Shown: positions 11,842-26,260, numbered from the stretch's first letter. The stretch is 64,000 nt of DNA from Wuchereria bancrofti (GCA_005281725.1 SSBO01000012.1:3082194-3146193); one strand, 5' to 3'. Program-made: numbers and translations. The notes: a model not told the origin generated them from the sequence alone.

Positions 11842-14800
11842 AAACAAAAAGACGACGTTTTTTTTTCTTTTCACCACTTCACGTGATGTTGAGCGTTTAA
11901 AAAAGTATCTATGATTTTCCATACATATGAAGATATCCCCTAATTTGTTTTCATGGTCTGATGAGTCTTTATCATTAAATTGTTATTTTAATTTTCACTG
12001 TGCATTGCCAGCCTTGCAGTTTATATAGTTTGAAATATATTCATATCTCCAGTGTCTTCTTTTATGTCAGAGATATCATCAACTAATTTAATTTTCATCT
12101 ACTTAAACATTCCTTAAACATTAGTTATTTAGTGCGCGGCAGTGCAAAGGCAGCAAAAAATTATGTCTTAAAGGGGAGAAATGTCAAAGGATCATAAATC
12201 ATCTGAAATGTTTAAAAATTATGTTTGTTATATAATATATAGCATTTCTTAGCTGTAAGATGTTTTTTTTCTTTTTCTATATGATTTTCGTTTTTTTTTC
12301 TGCATCAAGGGTGAAGTGTTCGTTTGTAAATTTTATCTTGCTAAACTGATATAAAGGTAGGAAAACGATAAGAAACTTCTAGGAACTGACAAGGACAAGA
12401 ATCGAAGAAAGACCATGAGAGGACTAATTTACTGAGTTTTATCCTTTCCAGAAGTATTTTAGTGCCACTTTATGCTGTTTTTTTTTTCTAACATTTAATT
12501 TAATCAACTTGTCTCCAAGATGATGGTTGAGTCTTTGTTGCCCACCTGTATTTATGTCAGCAATTATTACTGCCAATTTGATTGATTTATTCATGAAATA
12601 TTTAGAAATCTGCAGCTGTTTTCCTATTTTCTATGTTACATTTTGGTCCTTTGATTTTGTATTTCGGATTAAGAATGACACTTTTCATACTGTCTTCTTT
12701 GGTAGTGCTGTTTGGTCTCTTTCTTTTAAATTGCGCGAATGTTATATGATAGTTGAAAAGTAAACACGAAACATTTGATAGTAAAACACAAATGTTTTCA
12801 TCAGAACAAAGCAAATAAGATGTGTGGTGGGAATTTGAAATGAAGGAAATTTTCAGAAGTTTGCTTGAATGTGTCCATACTTCGTGCTTCGCAGTGTTCT
12901 TTCTTTTTAATTTTTCTTGCATAACATAGTAGATCTGAAGATGACTGGCTAGTTTGTTGTCGAGATTGTTATTGAATTTATTTTCTGTTCATTCGCATAA
13001 TCGCAAGATTTTGTTGAAAAATAATTTTTTTTAAATTACGATGCAGTGCTAGCTGAGCGTGACTACAGACATTTGGGAGCTGCGCGTTTGTGCATATTTT
13101 ATCACTCTTCAAATATTTGTGGTCAATTTGAACATCGGAAGATCAATTAACTTGATCTGATCATTGGAAAACTGGTTAACTTTGCTCAATGTCTTATATT
13201 GTTTCGTTTTTAAATTTGTTGTCATTATTTTGTCGGGAAAAAATTCCGAAGAAAATTTTGGCAAAAAATCTAAACTTATAGAAATAATGGATTCAGGTGG
13301 GTGTTGTAAAGCGACCAGTGGTCAATTTTTTTTCAAGATCCCTAAATCTTGTTAGAAAACGAAATTAAAAAATAAGTTGAAACACTAGCCTTTGAATTAC
13401 TAACGTAAAGCTTAGAGAGTGTTCTGACGAAAATGATTTATTTCAGGTACGCTCCAATTTGTTTGTTAGACTTTCATTTCTATTAGAAAGTTGCTGTGTA
13501 ATAACACATTTCCTTCTCACATGTGTTTGTGAGCAGAATTTTTTCTAACCAGTTTATTTTTCTTTTTACTGCTGGTTCAGATAATATAATTAAAAACAGT
13601 ATTTTAAGTTTCGTGAAAAGAAGTGTCGCTGAAAGTAATGTATTTGAATGCTAAGGTCATGATATGTCCATATTTGATCATGGTCAAGCAGAAACATTGA
13701 GAAGAAAAAGTGTTTGTTATCTGCTGATTTATTATTATTTGTTAATCCCAATAAACCAGGTTGTTTTATCTCCAGTGCGTTTCTATTTATTTCTAGGACA
13801 AAGGAATAATGTACAGGTTACCGGCTGCTCGTTTCATGAATTTGGCACTTCGATTATTCGCATGTCTGCGTGCCAAATTTTAGTTTGTACAATCTAAACA
13901 AATTTTATTCAAAAATTGTCAATGCAAAGAGTAAGAAAGGACAAATGGACAAACATTTTATGACCCTTATAACATGAAAAAGCTATTCAGAGTTTCTGCA
14001 TTTCTTTTCAAGACTTAGAATTTTTCAAAAATTACAGTATTTGTGATAAGCCATTTCTAGAGCTGGAAAAAAGATAACACGCCTAAGGTATTAATTTATA
14101 TTCTTCATCTGTTTGTTTAAGAAAGTAATAACTGCACAGTTTATTGTTGGACTTTGATTCATGGAAGTGAAGTGAACACTGCTCTATTGCGAGCCAAAAT
14201 TTCCTTTTCTAAAGGAAAATAATACTAACATATCTTGCTGTAATATTATAATCTGTATTCCACATTTTTCTGAAAGTGTATTTTGATTTTTATTTTCTCA
14301 ATGTGTTGACTTTGAATTAATTATAATGGAAACTTGTTAAATACTTCATCATGATACAATGCAAGGTGTGGGGAAGTTCGGGTTGAATGTTCAACAGACA
14401 GATCATTAACATAGATCACTTCCTAGATATTCCCCATATCCTTTACAAAAATTTGGGAGCTGTGTTACACACACTGTTGAGAATTCAAAAATTTTGGAGT
14501 AATGTCAAACATTTGCATTATGAGCAAGATGGGCGATGTCGCAATGTTACAAAATCGGAGTATATTCACATGCAGATTTCATGCGTACTTTATTTTGTTC
14601 TTCACATCGCTACATTGTGTTGGAGTAGTTAATATAAAACTGAAAAATGATATTTTACTCGTTTAAGTATATGCGTACGTTTGTGTGTGCAAAAATTGTG
14701 CTTTTGTCATGTCAAATAAAGCATGATTTTTTTACCCATGCTTTTGGGTCATAATTCTGCTGCTTTCCCTCTAATGATCTAATGATTGAAATTTCTTAAT

Positions 14801-15061
14801 GAGGAGGCCTTATCAAGTTGCTGCAAGACTTCCAGACAAGTAATGAGAGGATTTTAAGGGAAAAATAGATCATTTGCCTGAGAGTACAGAACAAGAGTGG
14901 CTTTTATCTTTTCTTTACGTCATCGTTCTTATTTTGGTATCTGTATGTTTTAATCATTGCTGCATATTCAACCTTGCTTTTGTCATGAAACATGCAACTG
15001 AGCGTGCATTGAGAATGCAAGCACCATTAAATTGAACAATCGGAATTCAGCGTATTGTGCG
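11842..15061. other. Spacer between CENP-A and the SLC16-like gene
   Basis: 3.2 kb of AT-rich sequence. Open frames of 60-100 codons on both strands (for example 12527-12763 and 14387-14632) have biased, low-complexity composition and no family motif. They also lack convincing splice partners. I see no RNA gene, repeat array or transposon here. The right edge carries a 3' splice site (ggaattcag, AG at 15049-15050) eleven bases before the next ATG. Confidence 0.5.
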
Positions 15062-18000
15062 ATGAGAAATGAAAAGGATTGTTTAGCAGCAGATGGAGTT
15101 TTAATTAGGGATAGCAGTTCCAAAGCGAACAGCGGTTTACCAATATCTCCACCAGATGGTTCGGTTTCTATGAAAATTTATTTTATTGTTTTTCTATAAT
15201 TAAATTTTATTACGAATTTATTTTCCACAATTTATTCTCCACGGACAATTTATTCGCCACAGCTACAAAATCAAAGCACTATTTGCTTTAATATTTTCCG
15301 ATAGACTAACTTAAATATCATGAATTGCAGGTGGATATGGGTGGGTTATCGTACTTGCTTCATTTTTTGCCAATGTTATTGTGGATGGAATTATTTATTC
15401 GATTGGCGAAACACTTGTTGAGATTTGGGAGCAGGATTTTAGAACGACAGCTATGCAGGCATCTATTGTACAGTCATTACTTACTGGATTTTACTTTCTT
15501 GCAGGTGCCTCCTTTTTTTACGGCCATTTTTTTCTTGACATTAGCAGGAAACACAGACCACTAGTACAGCATTTATTCGCAACGGCTTGGACTAAGATGA
15601 TGTCTTTTTTCATCATAGGTGTAGCAGTGAATTTCCAGGAATTCTGATTTTATTTCTTTTGTTGACATTCATAATCATATTAATTGTTTTTAAGGTCCTG
15701 TGGCAAGTGGGCTTACAAATTTATTTGGATGTCGCTTGGTTGTCATAGCTGGTTCTATCACAACATTTGTTGGTTTCATTTTATCTTCCATCGTACCAAC
15801 ACTTTCATTGCTTTACATCACGTTCGGTATTATTGGAGGTAAAATATAGCACTTCATAGAAAAAAAAAATATTCTAGAAATGAAACAATCGGGTCTTTGT
15901 TGTGAAAAACTTTAAATTTTAAATAAAACTCGTTTTTTAATTTTGCCTGATCAATGATTCCAAATTTATGAGGAAGAATTTTGCATGATATTAATTACAT
16001 AGATGTTACCACAACCTTAGGACACATTTTTCGGAAATTTGTTGAAGTTTGATTGCTTTCTGTATGCAAAATCAAATAAATCGATTGTAGTCGAATTTTT
16101 ACGGTCGACGAATTCAGGAATTGGCTTTGGACTTGTTTATTTGCCATCGATATTGGTTGTGAATCAGTATTTTGAAAAACGAAGAGCCCTTGCTATGGGA
16201 ATAGCTGTATGTGGTTCAGGTATTGGTACCACCGTGTTTTCACAGGTCTGTCACCTTAATAAAGAACTGCAGCATCATTTAACTGCATTTTCGTTCGCCG
16301 TATTAAAGCTTACTTTCAGACTGTCGAAAGATTAAATTTTCCTGGAACTGGATAGTTTCAGTTTCGTATACATTTCAGTTATTTCCATTTTTACTAGAAG
16401 TTTGTGAAAACAACTGGAGGCGTTTTCTTGTTTATGCAGCATTTATCACACTTCTGTCTGTCTTATGTGGTTTGTGTTATCGAAAAATACCGTTAGAAAT
16501 ACCACTGAAAGATAATGAGGTTTGTGTACTTAGCATTTGTTGATAAATGGTACAAAATAATTTTATAAATAGTATAAAACTAATAGACTTTATTTTCAAT
16601 TTTGAAATGGAAATTGAATTAAGTTGAGATCTTAAATCGATGTGGTAATATTTTTTATTGGGCAATACGTGGACAACATCCCATGCAGAAAACCGACCAA
16701 CAGTAGCTGGATCTTATTCATAATCGTAAAACCAAATTCTAATTCACAACAAATTTAGCGATGCTGACGATTGAAATTAATAATATCCTCTTGACCTATT
16801 ACTGCGTACTTTTATCGCTTTGAAGGTTGAAACGACTTCATCAGTTATCCTTGGGATATTGGTTAACTAAGAAAAGGCCACTCAAGTTCAGATACGATCT
16901 GCTAAAATGCATAAATTCAAAAATTTTGAAACATCATCCAGAAACTGAAAAGCTTCATGGAACAATCGACCGAAATTTAATCTAATAGTTTATACATATG
17001 ATAATGTGGGAAAGCTAGTAATAATTGTTATTAATGACTTACCAAAGAATCTGAATTTTTTGTCAAGGGTGAATCCAAATCAAATATCTAAATGCAACAC
17101 TGAATTGTGTCCTGTCTCTATGAAGTTTTTTTTTTCTTTGTATTTTAAACTATTAACCTTTTATTTTACTAGATTAATATTTCAAACAGAATTTTAAACC
17201 GACTTACTCCATTAAATAGCTATCCAGGCTGTTACTTCATTTCGCAGTCTAAAATACATATCAAGAACCGGCCTTAAATTACAATTCGAGTGTACCAAAT
17301 GAATGCGTGTAATGATGGAATCTAGTACTAAATTCAAGTAAATGTGATCTAATGAAGCCAAATGTTTATATTTTAGTTAATCGATATGTTAACATTTTAA
17401 AGATACTGTTCATAAATTTAAATGATTTATTCTAATACATGCAAATAGATACAGTGACAGTAGGTACTGAAAGAAAGGTTATAAAAGTTCTAAACGAACT
17501 ACATTATGGCGTGTGCATCATGAAGAGCTCACTAAAATAAATAAACTGAAGAACTTTCTTCCTGTGAATTCTTGTACTTAATTAGTAGACTAACGGTTCA
17601 TACACAAATGATAACGCAAATAGTTATCAGTTTCTCTCTTTGCTTTCGATTATTTATGGAAATTTAAAATTTGTTTGCATTTTTCTATTTTTTATGTATT
17701 TATTAAAAGTACCTAAAGTTGTGGTACTAATATGATGGATGGTGGAATAGATTTCTCTGTTAAGGATAAAAGAGTGAAATCTGATTCTGATTCGTCCTAT
17801 GAAGGAAATGATGGACATGACAGCTTGTCTTTGCAACTCACTATCAACCATTCAATATCAATGAGCAGTCTACAAGGAAAAGTGTTTCGTTAGTATTTCT
17901 TTTTTTTTCTGTTATTATGAATAAGAAACTCGTTAACTTGAAAACGCAGTGTTTAGTTAGAAATCCAATGTCTCCATATTTTAACAGTTGGGAACTTAAA

Positions 18001-19835
18001 CTATTAAGGATTTAACTTCCATATTTCCTGTAATTAAAGTGATCAAGGTTATGAAAGAAATTTTATGGGAATCTTACATTTTTAAAAGTTGTGATTGATT
18101 AAGTTAACAAAGGAATATTGTTACGCTTAGTTTTTCTGCACAGAACTTTGCAGTTCTACCATTGAATTCTGTCTAGAAAGAGATTAAATGCATTAATTAA
18201 TGCATTTAATCTGCTTTGAATTCATCTTTTCATTTATTTTGTGTTTATAGAATTTGCAGAAGATGAAGCCGAAGAAATGACTGGTAATTTAATGATGATT
18301 TCAAGAACGACGACACAAGTACTATCGCAAAAATCTAGAAGGGCATTTCCTTTACAAACCGTGAGTCCGACCATGCATAATGAAGTAGAAAATTATATGC
18401 AATAGGAAGTTTTATTTGGTCATTGTAAAAACGTTTCACTGACTCTTAATATTAGTAATATTGCTTAAATTATTCTGCGATCAAATCCTTACATACAGCG
18501 CTTTAATTATAAGATATATCGTCCACATGCTCTTTTTCTAATTTCGACAATGGAGTAATGAATTAAATGGATGCTTAGATTTTGCGTTCAATGATTGATA
18601 CAAGCTTGCTGTCAGATCCGAGCTTTATATTGATTGCAATCACCGCTTTTCTGACACTTTGTTGTCTCTTTGTTCCGTTCATTTTTCTTGGCAAGCAGGC
18701 TCGTTTTTTTTTCTTTTTTTAAATTCTGTATTAAAAACAATTATGTTCTATTTTATCATAATATTTTCTTTCTTTTGAAGAATCTGACATATGTAATACG
18801 AGTTTTCAGGCAATTAAAGTAGGTGCGACTTCAAGCCAGCAATCATATTTACTATTCGTTATAGGGCTTGTGAATATCTTTGGACGAATATTGTGTGGGT
18901 TCGTTTATTCATTTGTTTCTTTTGTGCATTTCTTCATTTACTGATTTATCCATTTATTTACTCCTTCTGTTCGCGTATTGCTTATTTGTCTGACAAATGT
19001 GCATTTATTGTAGGCTAATATCGGATTTACCAAAAATAGATCCATTATTTGTTCATAATCTGGGCATAATCATTGGCGGTCTAGCAACTTGCATCGTACC
19101 ATTACTAACACAATATTGGATGTATGTAGTATATACAATACCGTTTGCATGGAGTGTTGGTATGAACTCATTCTTAAGCTTCTAATCCTAGAGCTAAAAG
19201 TTTGTGCTGTAATAATGAGAAAATGTAGTACGTTAAGCAAACTATTCACTCATTTCTTTTCACAGTATAAACTGAAATTAAATGAATCAGAATAAGCTTG
19301 CAGCATGTTTCTCATCACTTCGTGCCATTATTTGTATTGAATTACTCGGTCTGGAAAAGCTTTCTAATGCTTTTGGGATGATGATGCTCTGTATGGGCAT
19401 TGCTGCTTTAATTGGTCCACCACTTGCTGGTAAATATCATCAAAATTTCTGGAAGTAGTAGTGAAATAAAAAAGCCAAAAAAAGTCCAAAGTAACTAAGA
19501 TTATAGATGAATCGGAAAATAGGGTTAGACGATTTCCATTTCAAAAGACTATGGATAGATAAAAGAGTGCAGAGATTTTCAGAGTATATTTTATGAGTAA
19601 TGAACTGACGTAAATTGCTTTCAAAATATATCGCAATAAAGTTATTGCAGCGCTATTTAAAGATCTAAGCGGGAATTTCGATCTGTCATTTTACTTAATG
19701 GGTTCACTGCTAACACTGAGCGGAGTGCTTTGCATACCACTTCGAATAGTCAAATCACGCATTCCAAATCCAAGATTGCCGAGAAATACCAGACAATCAG
19801 GGCTGCAATCCATGAATATAACAGAACGATTTTGA
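15062..19835 (+). CDS. Monocarboxylate-transporter-like carrier (SLC16/MFS)
   Basis: A plasma-membrane carrier of the major facilitator superfamily, MCT type; the substrate cannot be read from sequence. Exons: 15062-15158, 15331-15504, 15695-15838, 16118-16245, 16379-16523, 17751-17888, 18251-18360, 18579-18698, 18810-18898, 19014-19159, 19304-19429, 19651-19835. They total 533 residues in one phase. Residue 32 onward reads PPDGGYGWVIV, the MCT N-terminal signature before TM1. Further MCT landmarks are GPVASGL, GIGFGLVYLPSI with YFEKRRALAMGIA, a long hydrophilic central loop (exons 6-7, SDSDSSYEG and acidic EDEAEE), VNIFGRILCG, and IGPPLAGALFKDLSGNFDLSFYLMG near TM11-12. Exon 5 could instead end at 16519 (stronger GTTTGT donor), but only 16523 keeps phase with exon 6. 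The intron at 18699 appears to use a GC donor. The start has a splice acceptor eleven bases before it. Confidence 0.88.
18181..18212. repeat. Perfect 32-base palindrome in an SLC16 intron
   Basis: Reads agattaaatgcattaa followed directly by its exact reverse complement, with no spacer. It sits in the intron before exon 18251-18360. AT-rich palindromes this long are uncommon by chance. Its function is unknown. Confidence 0.9.
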
Positions 19836-20799
19836 AAAATTCCGTGGGAATTATTGTGACAGTATAATGAATGCTTTTTTATTGCTTCTGCAACGTTATA
19901 TTGTCTATTGCTTTTTAGGAACTAATGCAAAAAAAAAAAAAAAATTCCAAAAATTAAGTTTCCCTAACGAAAAAAAAGGAATGAAAAGTAGGACTGGAAT
20001 TTTTCAAGAAAAAAAAACTGCTTTCACTTCTCTCAATTTAATATCTTTTGTTCGACTCACAAAAATGACGGTGTCCAGTTATTTGTAGATTTAGAAATCT
20101 TTAAGATAGCGGTGAAATCAATTCCAGTTACAATTTATTTGTTTCCGGTGCAATAAAATTATGTATCTAACGGCAATTTTGTCCCTTCATCATAGAATTA
20201 CTGATGTTAAGCAACAGCACATGTTAATGTCACTAGAAGACAAGGAGAGAGAGAGAGAAGTCGATGGATAACATTTACATCACCTGGGTAACTTTTTGAA
20301 TGCATTAAAAAAAAAACTACACCATTATTATTTGGTTTCGTGATCCATTATAATTCTCAGTTTTCCATGTTTAAAAGAATTCAGTTAAGTTCAAAATCAA
20401 AATCACTGATTAAATTCTTGGGTCCTAAAGCATAGTACAAAAGACAAGATTTTTTCTAAATGTCTAAGATTTTTGAAAGTATCACCCAAAAATCCACAGA
20501 CAGCATTTAATGAATTATATCTGTGTGATGCAACTCATCGTTCAGAAAAATAATGGGTCAACTTTTGTTTAAGTTATCATCATTGTGGTTAAATTTGAGT
20601 CTATGCAATTCAACATTAAAGAGTTTGGGAATTTGCTTACAAAACTGACAGTAAACAATCCCTTCATATACTGAACAGGATAAAGGATTTATGTGAGAAG
20701 TATAACACTGTCGACACAAACTCGGATTGAACAGTGCCAAATTACAAGCTTATAGGTTTCATTCATGGAACTGGAATATTTATAATTTTTCGGGATAAA
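19836..20799. other. Convergent 3' spacer between SLC16-like and ion channel genes
   Basis: The two genes converge here, so both 3' UTRs share this stretch. It contains several A-runs (for example 19926-19942) and a short GAGA run near 20245. Nothing coding is supported. Confidence 0.5.
20152..20157 (+). other. Candidate polyadenylation signal of the SLC16-like gene
   Basis: AATAAA about 320 bases downstream of the stop codon at 19833-19835. Confidence 0.4.
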
Positions 20800-23507
20800 T
20801 CAACAAAATAACAAAACAGCGTTTAGGAGAGTATGAAGGGTAAATAAAATTCGGAGTATTTTCTCGATTTTCTGCATCCTGGAACATCTGGATATTTCTT
20901 TTCCACTGATAGAATGATTATACTTATAAGTGATTGCCACACGGTAAATAATTAATGCCAGCGTTTCTGCCAACATTATAGTAGCCATTTTTGCTGCAAT
21001 ATTTTGGATTTCGAAGTAGAACAATCATATTTAGAAAATTATGAATGAAATCTCATGGTGCTTTTGTAATGCTTGCTATAAAACAATCCATTCTCATCTC
21101 TTCAAAAAAGTGGAATGAGATTGTACAACAACATACCACAGAAAGGAGTATTCTGCTGGTCAGGTGGTAACCTCTTCAGCATCTGAGTGTAATTCAGAAT
21201 CTGCACGGCAAAACATAACAGAAGCCATACAACAGAACTGGGAGGAGATACGACTGTTCCTACCATAAAAGTTATCCTGAAATTAGAAGACAAAAGTGCT
21301 ACCTATGATATTTACAATTGACTGCATTAACTTGCACAGCTGAATCTGCAAATATAATTGCATTTGTTTTGATTTCGAAATTTCTGTGTTATGAAATCTG
21401 ATAATATTTCTGAGGAAGTTCATAAGAATCCCGTACTGAAATTGAGGTTTCCGACAGGAAGAAAGCAATAATACCATCAATAATTGTGTCTGGAACTTGA
21501 TGCCATCTTTAGCAGTTTCAAAATTTTTAAATGGAATCAAGTTAGTCAGAATGTCAAAAATAAACGAAAATTATTGAATCTCTGGTAAAATAAGAAATTC
21601 TAGAAAAAATGAAAAGACTAACGTTGCCAAACAAAATAATGGTAAAGCGATTGTCAACGAATAGTAATAAACGATTCTGCGAAATTTTATCTCAAAACGT
21701 ATTATTGAACGCATCATTTCAGGTCGTTCTCTTAAATAGTTCTCTCTTAAATAATATGAATAAAAAGTGTCATTTTTGTTTGAAATAAAAACTCTTTTGT
21801 AAATATAAATAAAAATGTAAAAAAAAGAAATATGGAACCGACGCGCTTTCGTTGGCAGTAATTTTGCCCAGTGGAAGGATAAAGAGCAACGCTGCGGATA
21901 GATTTGTAACTTCAAATTCGCCAGATCGGATGGTTCGCAGTTCATTTATCAAACTACCGAATATATCCGATTTCTGTGTTAATGATGTCCATCTTGAGAA
22001 TTTCAATCTGTAAGCTTTTATCTGTTACTGAAATAGCAATTTATTCTACTCCGAATCAGTTGCCAACCGAATTAATATGAATACTGAAATGAGTCTTTCA
22101 ATTTGTTCAAAACCCCATTTGGGAACTAATTTCTCAACTGTTAGTAATGGAATAAAAATATATTTTTAAGCTGCCCTCTAGAAATGGATTCAAACGGAAG
22201 CATGCTTTCAGAATTAATAAAACGCAGTTCTGCTGGTTGTATAACATAATTACATTTCACAACTTCAAAGATCATTGTTAAGGTAAAACAGCACCTGGAC
22301 AATGGTAATGGTGTGAACATAGTTAACAAACAACTCTGAACATCATTTGGATATGCACTGAAATCCAAAGAACATGTTGAACGAATTGTTAACATCACCT
22401 AAAATGATTGCTTTAAAATATACCTTTGATTCAAGTGCTTTCACTTTCACTTTCACAAGCTTTTAAGTTTCTTATACATATTATACGAAAAGAAATCTTA
22501 ATAGAATTTTGGCCCTTCACTTTTCCGACTGAAGAGAACCATTGGTATCACTTAACCTTCGATAAATACTCTGATAAAAATATCAAATGTTCAGAAATCG
22601 ATTTTTTTACCTGTGCATAAACTGCTCCATTACTGATCAGCGTTACTTGGGTATTGAAATATTGCATTGCCTGATCATTCCTCAATTTCCTGTAATTCAA
22701 CTCTTAGTATATTCATAGTTTAGAAAAAAAAAAAAACAGGATAGATCAACACAGTCTGTATTTGATTCGTAACTGTTGACATTAGAAAGCAGATAAGAAT
22801 AATAAGGAAAAACAGTTAGTGCATACGGATCTCAATATATTATATTTCAAAGAAAGGTATACTTAAATTTCAGTAAAATGAACTGCAGGAAACCACATTC
22901 TTGGTAAATCACTTTTTTGTCGTACGATTTTGCCAACATTACCGTAATCTCGCGGTTCCCAAACAATTCTTTTATCAGTCCAGTGCTATAAAATACATCA
23001 AATTTTAGAAGCTTTACTGACTGAGAGTTGCGAAAAGCAAGAAAAATTCAAACTTACAAATAACATGCTACAATGCATATCGATCAATTGCTGCTTTTGA
23101 TCCTGAAGAAGATAAAGCATATATCTAAATATAATGGAAAACTAATAAATATGTTTTAAAATGATAGAAAATAAAATTTGTTAGCAATGAAACAAACAAG
23201 TTGTTCGATGTGGTCAATAAACATAAAGGGTAAGACAATGGTTGGTGACTCCGAGGGCAAAGAATAATCGTAGCTTTCCTTTTTGAATATTTTTTTCAGC
23301 AGTATTTTCTCATTTTCAGCCATTTTCTGCAAGTTTCATAAAAATTCTTTTCAAAAATATATTCGATCAAATTTAAATATAAACTTGAAGGATTTTTAAT
23401 TAAAAACTTTATCTAAATTAATTAAAAAGTCATACCTGAATGGTTGTGATTTGTTGGCTAAGTGTCGGTAAGAACAGCAGGTACAGAAAGATTAATATGG
23501 AAGCCAT
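20800..23507 (-). CDS. Cys-loop ligand-gated ion channel subunit
   Basis: A pentameric neurotransmitter-gated channel subunit. The start ATG at 23507-23505 opens a signal peptide (MASILIFLYLLFLPTLSQ). Supported exons, upstream to downstream: 23507-23436, 23326-23198, 23102-23058, about 22985-22870, 22689-22611, 22398-22328, about 22005-21850, TM1 region about 21740-21570, TM2 region about 21530-21410, TM3 region about 21290-21110, last exon 20993-20800. Family landmarks are DQKQQLIDMHCSMLF then HWTDKRIVWEPRDYG, the Cys-loop C-x13-C (CSLDFSAYPNDVQSC) read into FSRWTSL, SGEFEVTNLSA, and FRRIVYYYSLTIALP entering TM1. No Cys-Cys pair is seen in loop C, so it is not a typical acetylcholine alpha subunit. 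The junctions after 22870 and around TM2 do not phase cleanly. Either my splice sites are wrong or the gene is decaying. Confidence 0.72.
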
Positions 23508-26243
23508 ATCTCATTGCATAAATTATGCACACAAACTGTGAACTGTTGATTCAACGCTTACTGAGAATGCTGTAAGTTAACAATCTCGTATTTAATCTTA
23601 AATTTTCAAATTTTCAGAAAAGGTCAGAACCTTATTTGGAAGTGTTTGGGACTTTTAGTTATTGAAACTAAACATCTGTCAACTTAAATCTTGTAAAGTA
23701 CAATGAATGAAGTCATATCTTCATGAAAATAAATTTTAAAAAATTTTGAAAATATTTGAATTTACAAACCAACAAGTAGAATTACGATGCTATAATTTAT
23801 AACTCGTAGATATGTCGAAATTGGGGTGTTTCAATCTGTTTATATTTAAGCCATTCTATAATTTATAAACAGTCTCATATGATGTAATACTGGAATTTTC
23901 ACTACTTCCACAGCTTTTGACATTATTGTACAATTCAAATTATCAGGAATCACCGTAATCTGAAATATTAGTATTTTAATTTACTGAAAAGAAAAGCGAG
24001 GACGGGGATGGCAGTTTCCTTACCTTGAGCATAAGTAATCCGGACTCAGAATTTTATTTGAATTAAATTCAAAGATGATTTTTTGGTATGGGAAATCTTG
24101 GTATGTGGAGCTACTTTTCTTTAGATTACATTATTGAAACTACCTTCTCGTCAATTTCGATGTGGAGTTATTAGCATTTATTTCTTAAAATCTGGTTTAA
24201 TCCAGCCATTATAGATTAAGCTATTATTTAAGCATTCATGTCTCAACTGGCTTAGGTCAGATAATTTACTTTCGGCTTGTTGAAACTTTTAACAGAAAGC
24301 ACGTTTATTTTATCATAGTTTTGTACTACTTTGGTACTACTAAGTCACTGGCACACTTTTTTATTACTCTATGATGATCAAACGGGATTTAGTTAGACAT
24401 TTGTGATCTACGTCTATAAAATCCGAGTCAAAATACAAACACCTTTTATCACATATGCTATTCTTGTCGAAAAAACAAAATTATAATATGTCGAAATAAA
24501 ACTACTAATTTATGAGATTAAAGATTATCTTATTTGAATATTCTTTAGGGAAATATAAAACTGTCTCAAATTGTATCTCATATAAGCAATCATTCATCTA
24601 ACGCTCATCTTCCAGTTGTAGCTAAGCTTATCTGCACTATCTATATTTTTTCATTTGTTAAGAGTATGTGCATTGTTAAGAATTACTCCTTTGTTCTAAA
24701 CCAAATCTGCTTGCAGTATCGAAATATTGTAAAGGTTTGCTAATCATTCTTATGAGCAATTGACAATGTTGAGACTCACCTCACCTCTTACTATATAAAG
24801 AGTAAAGGTTATCTGATAGACAGCTCTTTACTCAGTGTAATCATGCATTTGTTGTTTGCCAATGCTCACTGTATAAGAAGTTAAACCTTTTGTCTAAGAC
24901 AGTTTTTTAGCATCAACAAGCTACAAATTGGCTACTCTCTCGCACTCATTTAATTCTTATTCCTTCCTCTTCACTTCATATTTGTAGAATAAAAGTCATT
25001 ACTATATCAACATCAAACCACAATCAAGAAAAGTTCCCTAGCACAAACCTACCAAGAATATATATAAATCAAGTTACATACAACTTTATAGGCAGTGAAA
25101 GTAAACAACATACTAATTCATCTAGAATTAAATGTTTATCAGTGAGAAGAAATAATAATTCATATCTTGAATGGTGTGCTTTCGTTACCAGCGCATTAAT
25201 AAACAATGATACTGTAGAATAATTCTTCAAACCCAATAAGGATGAAGAGTATGTTTCAACTGACCTTAAATTTATAGTGGATTTTAGCAAATGAGCTTTC
25301 AATCAATTCAGATAGAAAACTTTGATTAAGCACAACTAACTTAATGCCATTTGGTAATAAACAATTCATAAGAAATTGGTGCAGTTTAAGAGAGTACTGT
25401 AATCTTTCTTACTTTTTATCCTTTCTGTCCATGCAAAATTGCAGTCCGTTTAACAAAGTGATCTATAAAACTTCACCAGCACTAGTTCCAAATTCTTTGC
25501 GATATACCTCTTCTGGCCTTTTTTCAAGATTCTTTTGTTGAGCAAATCCCACTCTCTCTATTTATCGTTTTGCTTATTTGAATATTATTCTCTTCTACTA
25601 TTTGTTCTGCAGTAAAACAAAACATATGACTCTTGTTTATTCAAATATCCACTATTTTTCCATTCATTAGCTTTTTCGACGCTTGACGTAATTCTCAATT
25701 GGAAAAAAAAAAAATATTGCGACAGAAAATCGAAGTTCGGGTTCTACCTTGCTATGGAGAAGATAATTATCGTAGGTATAAACCATTACTTTTCCATGTA
25801 ATGTTGCACATTTCGGAAATGTATATGCCAAAAACTTATTGCTTGATTTAAGCGCATAAAAATAAAAAAGAAGTGCTCATCTAGTAACCAAGATTTGGAA
25901 GTGAACCTGATAAGATTTCAAAAGAAAGAAAAAACATTTGATTATAATGCTCGTCCCACAAGCATCATGATCCATACTTCAGGTTCCAACAATGCAAATA
26001 AGCCTCCAAGTTTAACGCTTAATCTTACAATAAATGATATAAACGATAATAAAAAATAACGATGATAAATAGATGTGAAAAATGATAAAAAAAAGTAATG
26101 CAAAAGGGTTAGTGAATTCTACAAATTCCAAATTCTACAGATTCAAAATACTAAAATTCAGACGTAGATTGCTTCTTATATTTTTCCTAATCGAAATATC
26201 AACACCAACCATCTCCAAAGCATGTTGCACTAAAGCTTAGTGA

Positions 26244-26260
26244 TGACCTTTTTTTGACCT
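26244..26260 (+). promoter_or_regulatory. Tandem TGACCT half-sites, 5-base spacing (DR5-like)
   Basis: TGACCT at 26244-26249 and again at 26255-26260, separated by five T. On the minus strand this is a direct repeat of AGGTCA with spacing five, the geometry bound by some nuclear receptor dimers. A further degenerate TGAC(T)TGACCT cluster lies about 30 bases on. Occupancy is unknown, and the nearest genes are several kb away on either side. Confidence 0.35.

Noticed and set aside
24785..24885. TATA-box-like sequence and a short ATG peptide
   Set aside because: Only 13 codons follow, with no gene downstream in either direction. TATA-like strings are common in this AT content.
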